From the NCBI RefSeq assembly GCF_010730355.1, contig NZ_AP022576.1, positions 1,178,001 through 1,242,000 of the forward strand: a DNA stretch of 64,000 bases, in the 5' to 3' direction. The notes beneath the pieces were generated by a model. That model saw only the letters and a list, made by a program, of their open reading frames with translations, was not told where the DNA came from and did no database searches. Origin of the DNA: Mycobacterium florentinum. GTDB taxonomy: Bacteria > Actinomycetota > Actinomycetes > Mycobacteriales > Mycobacteriaceae. This document shows, piece after piece, positions 57,161 through 64,000 of the stretch. The number at the start of each line of letters is the position of its first letter. The stretch's first letter is position 1. The position numbers and the translations under genes were made by a program.

Positions 57161-58399
57161 ATGCCTACTAGCAGCGAATCGATATCCACCATCGTCGCCG
57201 GTGGCATCCAGAATCCCTTCCCGCTGTACAACGAACTACGCGAGCTCAACAACGGCATACACTGGGCCGGAGCACTCGGTGGTGGCTGGCTGTATACCCG
57301 CTACGAGGACATTCGCCGCATCTACACCGAGCACGAAACCTTCTCTAGCGAATACTATTCCGACCTGCATGACGGGGCGTACGGACCAGCGGTAGGTGAG
57401 GATCGCCGGTTCTTCGACATTTTTGTGCAGCAGTTCATGCTGACCGACCCGCCCGCGCACACCGAAATCCGGTCGATGCTGCGCGGCGCTTTCACCCGGC
57501 GCTACCTGCAACGCTGGCATTCGGTGATCACGGAGGTCACTGCGGCCACGCTGAATAAGTTCGAACCTGGCTCCGACGTCGATGTGATGACCGAGCTGGC
57601 CCCGGTCGTGCCGATCGCGGTGATCGCCGCAATGCTGGGCGTGCCGCCCGGGGACACCGAGCGCTTCCGCTGCTGGACCGACGCGTTCGTAGCCACCTTC
57701 AACCCGACGATCGCCGGCGCGGAGCGCGACCAGTACGTCGCAACTAGCCTGGAGCTATTCGACTATCTCGCAGACCTCGTCGAGTACCGACGGGTCAACC
57801 CCGCTGACGACCTGATCACGTTGGCAGGCACCACACCGCTGGGAAATGGTTCGCCGATGACGGTAACCCGGGCGGTTGCGCAACTTGCGCTGTTGTTGGC
57901 CGCAGGGAACGAGACGACGGCCAATCTCATCGGCAACGGCGTAACGTTGTTGATCGAAAACCCTTGTGCGCAGCGTGAACTCCGCGGTAATCCAGCCTTG
58001 CTGGCCGCCGGAATCGAGGAGATGCTTCGCCTCGACCCCCCGTTTCACCTACTGGTGCGCAAAGTTGTCAAGCCAACAACGGTGGGCGGTCAACCACTGC
58101 GTCCCGGTGAATTATGTTGGCAACTAATTGCTTCCGCGAACCAAGACCCGCGTGTCTTCACCGATCCGTATTCGTTCAGGTTGGACCGCCGCAATAACCC
58201 GCACCTCGCCTTTATTAACGGCATCCATTTCTGCATTGGCGCACCCTTGGCGCGCATGGAAGGTCAGATAGTGTTCAAACACCTCCTCGAGCGCTACACG
58301 CACATTCTCGCTGGCGCCGAACCAGCCGTCCGCAAGACCCAGGCGATCATCTCCCGCGGATGGCGTACTCGCCCGGTCTCACTCGCCGAGGCAAAGTGA
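57161..58399 (+). CDS. Cytochrome P450 in the accessory segment
   Basis: A 412-residue soluble bacterial P450 with all usual features. The I-helix has AAGNETT with the acid-alcohol pair Glu251 and Thr252. The ExxR region is EEMLRLDPPFH. The heme motif is FINGIHFCIGAPLARME with Cys358. The length is typical of CYP proteins that use separate ferredoxin partners, and none is encoded nearby. The substrate is unknown; the small hydrophobic-residue-rich pocket region gives no clue. GAGGAG precedes ATG 57161. Lower GC than neighbouring core genes and repeat-bounded context suggest transfer. Control by the LysR gene upstream is inferred. Confidence 0.95.
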   Translation: MPTSSESISTIVAGGIQNPFPLYNELRELNNGIHWAGALGGGWLYTRYEDIRRIYTEHETFSSEYYSDLHDGAYGPAVGEDRRFFDIFVQQFMLTDPPAHTEIRSMLRGAFTRRYLQRWHSVITEVTAATLNKFEPGSDVDVMTELAPVVPIAVIAAMLGVPPGDTERFRCWTDAFVATFNPTIAGAERDQYVATSLELFDYLADLVEYRRVNPADDLITLAGTTPLGNGSPMTVTRAVAQLALLLAAGNETTANLIGNGVTLLIENPCAQRELRGNPALLAAGIEEMLRLDPPFHLLVRKVVKPTTVGGQPLRPGELCWQLIASANQDPRVFTDPYSFRLDRRNNPHLAFINGIHFCIGAPLARMEGQIVFKHLLERYTHILAGAEPAVRKTQAIISRGWRTRPVSLAEAK

Positions 58400-58462
58400 C
58401 GAAGGCAATGCCGTCGCTCTGGCTGTTGGACTGACCATGCGAGCGAAAGGCTGGAGCGGCCG

Positions 58463-58828
58463 ATGAAGATGTCCGGAGCCGAAATGCGCGAAATCCTGGA
58501 GTCGCTTCAACGCGACTGGCCCCCACTAGAGGAAGCACGGACAACACGCGAGCGATTTGTTGCCACCTCGATCAAGACGGCGATTGTGATGCTCGACGTT
58601 TCGGGCCCTGGCCTCGGTGGGGTAACCGGATCAGCCGCGCTCCCTCGAGCGGTAAGGGATAAGGCGCTAGCGGTGGCTGTTGCGAACTACGAGTTGGTAC
58701 GCAGACTGATCGATCAAGAAAGTGTTAGCAACAAAGCATTTTATGACCACGTTATACGCGAGGTTGCGATCCTCGCAGAACAGGGAGCGGAAGTGAGCCA
58801 GATGATCGCGAAAGCGATTGAGCAATAG
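58463..58828 (+). CDS. Hypothetical helical protein downstream of P450
   Basis: A 121-residue protein, mostly helical, with no known motif (MKMSGAEMREILESLQRDWP, and later AVANYELVRRLIDQESVSNK). Its GC is clearly lower than that of its surroundings, the lowest of any gene here by eye. GGAGCGG lies before ATG 58463. It starts 63 bases after the P450 stop and may be co-transcribed. Its stop lies 14 bases before the insertion sequence, which did not disrupt it. A link to P450 function is only a guess. Confidence 0.65.
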   Translation: MKMSGAEMREILESLQRDWPPLEEARTTRERFVATSIKTAIVMLDVSGPGLGGVTGSAALPRAVRDKALAVAVANYELVRRLIDQESVSNKAFYDHVIREVAILAEQGAEVSQMIAKAIEQ

Positions 58829-58837
58829 TCCGTCGCT

Positions 58838-59830
58838 CTAGCTGTACTGCCCAGGCAGGTTGGTCAACCGTGTGATGGGCGGGACCTTCCCGATCGCTGA
58901 GTGTTGCCGATGGTGATTGTAGGTATGCAGCCAGGGTGCTAATGCGGACCGGCGCTGGGCTTCGCTGTGGTAGTGACGGCTGAATGCCCATTCTGCTGCC
59001 ATTGTGCGGTGGAAGCGCTCTGCTTTGCCGTTGGTCTGAGGCCGATATGGGCGGGTGTGTTTTGGCTTGACGCCGAGCTCTGAACACGCGTGTCGCCAGG
59101 CCTTGGACTTATAACAGCTGCCGTTGTCGGAAATCACTCGTTCAACGACGACTCCCCGCGCGCGGAACCAACTCACTGCTCGGCGTAGGACCGCTATAGC
59201 AGTGTCGGCGGTTTCATCGTCGTGGATCTCGGCATAGGCCGCCCGGGAGTGGTCGTCGACGACGGTATGGACAAAGGCGTGGCCGAGCAGCTCATCGCGA
59301 TTGCGGCTGCGGCGGATGCCAGGCGTCGCCGCGCGATTCTTGCTGCCCTGCGCACGTCCGACGAACCGCCACCCGCCGCCAACAGGAATGTTGCCCAGTT
59401 TCTTGACATCGACGTGGATCAGCGAGCCTGGGTGTTCGTGCTCGTAGCGGCGAATCCGCTCACCCGTGCGGATATCGATGTGGGACAACCGGTTCAGTCG
59501 ACACCGAACCAGCACCGCGTGAACCGTCGAGGCCGGCATCGACAGACGCGACGCGATCGCCAACGGCGAGAGGCGGTGCCGCCACCGCAACGCCACGATC
59601 CGCCGGACAACAACCTCTGGAGTGCGGCTGGGACAGTGGTGTGGCCGGCTCGACCGATCGCCCATCCCGACCACACCCATGGCCACATAGCGGCTAGCCC
59701 AACGCTTGGCGGTTGGCCAGGACACACGGAAATGTTCGGCTGCCCGGGCAATCGGCCAGCCTTCGTCAACAATGCGGCGCGCGAGCAACAACCGCCCACG
59801 AGGGGTCAATACGGCATTAGCGTGGACCAC
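58838..59830 (-). CDS. IS481-family DDE transposase
   Basis: A 330-residue transposase from GTG 59830 (VVHANAVLTPRGRLLLARRI). The N-terminal helix-turn-helix region runs about 20-60. The catalytic triad is Asp141 (LIHVDVKK), Asp235 (VISDNG) and Glu271 (QTNGKAERFH), with 35 residues between the last two, a DD35E arrangement. The family motif PYRPQTNGKAERFHRT is intact. The reading runs through the left terminal repeat; the last sense codon spans the element edge and the TAG stop lies wholly in the flanking CTAG target. GGAGA lies a few bases before the GTG. A longer form from GTG 59878 is possible. Confidence 0.93.
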   Translation of the reverse strand: MVHANAVLTPRGRLLLARRIVDEGWPIARAAEHFRVSWPTAKRWASRYVAMGVVGMGDRSSRPHHCPSRTPEVVVRRIVALRWRHRLSPLAIASRLSMPASTVHAVLVRCRLNRLSHIDIRTGERIRRYEHEHPGSLIHVDVKKLGNIPVGGGWRFVGRAQGSKNRAATPGIRRSRNRDELLGHAFVHTVVDDHSRAAYAEIHDDETADTAIAVLRRAVSWFRARGVVVERVISDNGSCYKSKAWRHACSELGVKPKHTRPYRPQTNGKAERFHRTMAAEWAFSRHYHSEAQRRSALAPWLHTYNHHRQHSAIGKVPPITRLTNLPGQYS

Positions 59831-59955
59831 GAAGGTCTCCTGTTCGTTGTGGGTGCAGTGGTAGCAGCTCCACTCCACGACAGGAGACCTTCACCCATCA
59901 ACGACCGCTACAGCGTGTCGTCACACTTCCTCAACCAACCTGCCTGGGCAGTACA
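58843..59955 (-). mobile_element. Intact IS481-family insertion sequence (1113 bp)
   Basis: Perfect 22-base terminal inverted repeats lie at 58843-58864 and 59934-59955, each starting TGTACTGCCCAGGCAGG from the outside. Direct repeats TCTAGC flank the element at 58837-58842 and 59956-59961. That fits the NCTAGN target and six-base duplication described for IS481. One full transposase frame is inside. Perfect ends and duplications suggest a recent insertion. A 12-base inverted repeat at 59832-59843 and 59880-59891 includes the transposase ribosome site. Confidence 0.95.
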
Positions 59956-60018
59956 TCTAGCGAGCCATAACCTGTGCCCGAACACCCTGGCCTCATCTCA
60001 CGTCGTCGGTCCCGTTGT

Positions 60019-61007
<989 letters not shown>

Positions 61008-61038
61008 TCACGCCGTTCTGCATCGTCGCCGGCGCGGC

Positions 61039-62316
61039 TCACAAAGCACCACCGAATTCGCCTGGCAGATGGACGGATTCGTGGAAGTCGTCCAGCCCGG
61101 CCAAGTCGTGTCCCATCCTGTCCCGTTTGGTCATCAGATAGCGAATGTTCTCCGCGTTGGCGCGCACCGGAAGAGAGACGCGCTCGATGATGTGCAGCCC
61201 GTACCCGTCCAGCCCCACGCGCTTGGCCGGATTGTTGGTCAGCAGGCGCATCGAGCGGACCCCGAGGTCCGAGAGAATCTGCGCGCCGATCCCGTAATCC
61301 CGGGCATCCGCCGGCAGTCCAAGCTTGAGGTTGGCGTCCACGGTGTCGTCACCGGCGTCTTGCAGCTGATAGGCCTGCAGCTTGTGCATCAGGCCGATGC
61401 CGCGGCCCTCGTGACCGCGCATGTAGAGCACCACGCCGCGGCCCTCTCGCGCGACCATGGCCATCGCCGCGTCGAGCTGGGGCCCGCAGTCGCAGCGCCG
61501 CGAGCCGAACACGTCGCCGGTCAGGCATTCGGAGTGCACCCGCACCAGCACGTCGTCGCCCTCACCGTTGGGCCCGGCGATGTCGCCCCGCACCAGCGCG
61601 ACGTGCTCGACTTCCTCGTAGATGCTCGCGTAGCCGATGGCGCGAAACTCGCCGTGCCGGGTCGGAATGCGCGCCTCGGCGATCCGCTCGATGTGCTTTT
61701 CGTGCTTGCGCCGCCACTCGATGATGTCGGCGATGGTGATCAGCGCCAGATCGTGCTCGTCGGCGAAGACGCGCAGCTCGTCGGTCTGGGCCATCGAGCC
61801 CTCGTCCTTCTGGCTGACGATCTCGCAGATCGCTCCCGCGGGTTGCAGGCCGGCCATCCGGGCCAGGTCGACGGCGGCCTCGGTGTGGCCGGGCCGGCGC
61901 AGCACGCCGCCGTCCTTGGCGCGCAACGGAACCACGTGGCCGGGGCGGGTGAAATCGTCGGCGACACTGGTGGGGTCGGCCAACAGCCGCATCGTGGTGG
62001 CGCGGTCGGATGCCGAAATCCCGGTACCGACACCGATTTTTGCATCGACGGTGACGGTGTATGCGGTCCCGTGCTTGTCCTGGTTGACCGCGTACATCGG
62101 CAGCAGGCCCAGCGTGTCGCAGATCGCGCCGTCCAGCGGGACGCACAAGTAGCCCGAGGTGTAGCGCACCATGAATGCCACCATCTCCGGCGTCGCCTTC
62201 TCGGCGGCGAAGATCAGGTCGCCCTCGTTCTCGCGTTCCTCGTCATCGATGACGACGACGGCCTTGCCGGCCGCAATGTCGGCAACCGCCCTTTCGACGG
62301 AGTCCAACCTCGTCAT
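61039..62316 (-). CDS. ribBA: Bifunctional DHBP synthase/GTP cyclohydrolase II
   Basis: A 425-residue fusion that supplies both riboflavin precursors (ribA2 in M. tuberculosis). The N-terminal half makes dihydroxybutanone phosphate ([19 protein letters not shown], then YLCVPLDG and [10 protein letters not shown]). The C-terminal half is GTP cyclohydrolase II, with zinc ligands in [20 protein letters not shown] and the motif [14 protein letters not shown]. No flavin riboswitch is visible in the 351 bases upstream. Confidence 0.97.
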   Translation of the reverse strand: MTRLDSVERAVADIAAGKAVVVIDDEERENEGDLIFAAEKATPEMVAFMVRYTSGYLCVPLDGAICDTLGLLPMYAVNQDKHGTAYTVTVDAKIGVGTGISASDRATTMRLLADPTSVADDFTRPGHVVPLRAKDGGVLRRPGHTEAAVDLARMAGLQPAGAICEIVSQKDEGSMAQTDELRVFADEHDLALITIADIIEWRRKHEKHIERIAEARIPTRHGEFRAIGYASIYEEVEHVALVRGDIAGPNGEGDDVLVRVHSECLTGDVFGSRRCDCGPQLDAAMAMVAREGRGVVLYMRGHEGRGIGLMHKLQAYQLQDAGDDTVDANLKLGLPADARDYGIGAQILSDLGVRSMRLLTNNPAKRVGLDGYGLHIIERVSLPVRANAENIRYLMTKRDRMGHDLAGLDDFHESVHLPGEFGGAL

Positions 62317-62667
62317 CTGTGCTGCCTTGCTCTCGTGCCGAGCAACGCGCGAAGCCCGCGCATTGCATCAAGTATGAACCACGCGGGGCACAGGGTTATT
62401 GCGCCTTCTTCGGGCACCACGTAGAGAGTGACGGCGCGGATTCGCGTGCCGTTCATACCGGCGGCGGGGAGCTTGCTTCGTCGTGCCTGCGTATACCGGT
62501 GTTCCGCCGCGTCACTACCCGTTCTGACCAGCGGTGACCGCGCGTCCGGGGGCCCGGGAGACAGGGCGCGTTGTGACGATTCTTACCGGAAATTGTTGAG
62601 CGCACGACGATCGATATCCGCGCCGGGCCGCGGCTGCTGGCGGCAACTGGGCGGCTGGCGAGACGTG
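62317..62667 (-). other. Intergenic region upstream of ribBA
   Basis: No convincing gene on either strand. It should hold the ribBA promoter. CCGGGGGCCCGG near 62548-62559 can form a short GC-rich hairpin with no T-run. I looked for the conserved FMN riboswitch core and did not find it. Confidence 0.5.
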
Positions 62668-63030
62668 CTAAACGCTGCGCCTCATCGGCATCTGGATGAC
62701 CTGGCCGCCACCGCAATCGACCGCGTAGTGGGCCAACCACCTGCCGACCGAGCCGCCGACCTCGATGAAGTGCGTCCACTTGCTGACCGCGGCGGTGGCG
62801 GCGGGGTAAGTGGAGAACCGCCCGAGCGACACGTCGCGCCCGTCGTCGCCGACCAATTCGTAGCTCGTGTAGTCGCGCACCCGGTGCTCGACGATCGTCA
62901 GGGTGGTGTCGTTGACTTCCCTGCTCCACACCGCTCGTGATTGCGCTTCGGCCTTACGAGGGGCAAGTGTCGCTACCGCTTCGAATGCGAGGTCTTCGTA
63001 GACGGCCTCGGCCAACCTTTCGACGGACAT
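62668..63030 (-). CDS. Hypothetical small protein
   Basis: A 120-residue soluble protein of unknown function. It begins MSVERLAEAVYEDLAFEAVA and has a beta-rich middle (VWSREVNDTTLTIVEHRVRD, then YELVGDDGRDVSLGRF) and a Met/Arg tail (VIQMPMRRSV). GAAGGAG precedes ATG 63030. The longer frame upstream has no support. It stands alone between the riboflavin genes, with 294 bases of gene-free sequence (63031-63324) on its upstream side. Confidence 0.65.
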   Translation of the reverse strand: MSVERLAEAVYEDLAFEAVATLAPRKAEAQSRAVWSREVNDTTLTIVEHRVRDYTSYELVGDDGRDVSLGRFSTYPAATAAVSKWTHFIEVGGSVGRWLAHYAVDCGGGQVIQMPMRRSV

Positions 63031-63324
63031 TTTTGCAGCTCCTTCGCATAGTCCTTCGCGTAATAAAGGCGGCCGCCCTATGCGCTTGAGTATGGACCCG
63101 CGACGGGCCGCGTGGGGATTTAGAACAGGCGTGTCGCCATGGTGTAGTGGGATCGTGACTATTGTTACCAAAATGAAATCTTTCGCCCGGGGCAATATTG
63201 CGGCCGGGGATCACCCGAAAAGGGCATGAGGCGATCGAGGGCGACACCCTCAATTGCCGATCAAAGCCGCCCGCACCCCTATCTGGGGTCAGCAATTCAC
63301 TTGCGGCAGAGCGGGTTTCGCTTT

Positions 63325-63600
63325 CTAGCGCCAGCCGGCCGGTAAGTCGATCACGTGATTCGGGCAGAAGTCCTGGGTCGCCAGCGAGATCACGTTTCGG
63401 GCGTCCCCGGCCGTCATCTTCCCGCGCAACACCATGAAGGCATATTCGGCCGGCTGATAGCCCAAATCATGTCCGGCGGGATCATCCATGAGCTGACACG
63501 CCTCTTGTTCCTGATCCGCGTTGGCATAAGCGCTGCCGGCGCCGCACAGCGAGGCGGTCCACAGCAGGGCGCCGGCGGCGATTGCCGCGACGGCCCTCAT
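63325..63600 (-). CDS. Secreted DUF732 protein
   Basis: A 91-residue exported protein with a signal peptide (MRAVAAIAAGALLWTASLCG, cleavage near YANA). The mature DUF732 domain has two cysteines, in QEACQLMDD and TQDFCPNHV, likely paired. The central motif GYQPAEYAFMVLRG is family-like. Many mycobacterial genomes carry several DUF732 genes; their role is unknown. Its ATG overlaps the riboflavin synthase stop by four bases (ATGA), so it is probably co-translated with that gene. Confidence 0.82.
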   Translation of the reverse strand: MRAVAAIAAGALLWTASLCGAGSAYANADQEQEACQLMDDPAGHDLGYQPAEYAFMVLRGKMTAGDARNVISLATQDFCPNHVIDLPAGWR

Positions 63601-64000
63601 TCGTTCTTTGCGGTCATCAGCCGTTCGACGTATTTCGCGATCACGTCGACTTCGAGGTTCACCTGGGTGCCGACCGGAGCGGCGCCGAGGGTGGTCAGCT
63701 CACGGGTGGTCGGGATCAGCGAGACCTCGAACCAGTCCCGCGGTTGCGCGCCGAGCCCGGAGACCGTCAACGAGATCCCGTCGACGGTGATCGACCCCTT
63801 CTCCACGACGTAGCGCGCGACCGCGGCGGGAATCTCGATGCGCACCACTTCCCAGTGCTCAGAGGGAGTGCGGGCCACCACCTGGCCGGTGCCGTCGACG
63901 TGCCCCTGCACGATGTGCCCGCCGAGCCGGCTGTTGACCGCGGCGGCGCGCTCCAGATTGACGCGCTTGCCGACCTGCAACCCGCCCAGGTTGGACCGGT
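63597..64000 (-). CDS. ribC: Riboflavin synthase, 5' part beyond the window
   Basis: The visible 134 residues are the C-terminal part of riboflavin synthase (alpha chain, also ribE), which dismutates two lumazine molecules to riboflavin. The second lumazine-binding barrel is seen in GGHIVQGHVDGTGQVVAR and VVEKGSITVDGISLTVSG. The preceding QVGKRVNLERA belongs to the barrel junction. The start lies outside the window, past 64000. Length and order match M. tuberculosis ribC (Rv1412). Confidence 0.93.
   Translation of the reverse strand, partial: RSNLGGLQVGKRVNLERAAAVNSRLGGHIVQGHVDGTGQVVARTPSEHWEVVRIEIPAAVARYVVEKGSITVDGISLTVSGLGAQPRDWFEVSLIPTTRELTTLGAAPVGTQVNLEVDVIAKYVERLMTAKNE

Noticed and set aside
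57161..58399. Considered whether the second P450 is a duplicate of the one at 35209
   Set aside because: Lengths, I-helix and heme motifs differ strongly, so they are unrelated subfamilies.
62317..62667. Possible FMN riboswitch before ribBA
   Set aside because: The conserved paired core was not found on the ribBA strand.

Overview
This window is a high-GC actinobacterial chromosome segment, almost certainly from the genus Mycobacterium. Gene content and order follow the Mycobacterium tuberculosis interval from ribC (Rv1412) to ripB (Rv1478), read here in reverse. M. tuberculosis names are given from memory of that gene order and from protein features; no search was run. The M. tuberculosis PE/PE_PGRS genes and ctpD expected in this interval are missing. 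A ppc gene and an intein-free sufB are present. This fits a mycobacterium outside the tuberculosis complex, perhaps a slow grower.

Layout. 0-3 kb: peptidoglycan endopeptidases ripB and ripA, then a small membrane protein. 3-7 kb: aconitase acn with its TetR-type repressor gene, then a small HTH protein. 7-12 kb: an ABC-F ATPase, a crotonase, a thioredoxin and acyl-CoA dehydrogenase fadE15. 12-14 kb: a YihY-type membrane protein and a DUF5666-like lipoprotein. 14-20 kb: the Fe-S assembly operon sufR-B-D-C-S-U-T, with a recognisable SufR operator at the sufR start. 20-25 kb: mannosyltransferase mptB, an ABC exporter pair and ctaA. 25-28 kb: a shortened ATP-grasp-like protein, a quinone oxidoreductase, a secreted Cys/Pro-rich protein and ctaB.

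28-36.5 kb: pentose phosphate genes tkt-tal-zwf-opcA-pgl, followed by an amphipathic helical protein and an unusual cytochrome P450. 36.5-43 kb: ppc, secG and the glycolytic cluster gap-pgk-tpiA. 43-49 kb: two genes of unknown function, one frameshifted, then a lipid gene set (acyltransferase, fadD12, lipO, WS/DGAT). 49-54 kb: whiA-yvcK-rapZ-uvrC. 54-55.4 kb: a hemophore-like secreted protein and lipoprotein lprH.

55.4-60.2 kb is the main accessory region. A segment of lower GC carries a LysR regulator, a perfect 25-bp palindrome, a second cytochrome P450, a small unknown protein and an intact IS481-family element. It is bounded by a 225-bp direct repeat made from the 3' end of the PH-domain gene between ribH and lprH. 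One copy sits in the full-length gene and the other in a truncated remnant. 60-64 kb returns to the core: PH-domain protein, ribH, ribBA, two small proteins and the 3' part of the riboflavin synthase gene, cut by the window end.

No tRNA, rRNA, CRISPR array, prophage or replication origin was recognised.
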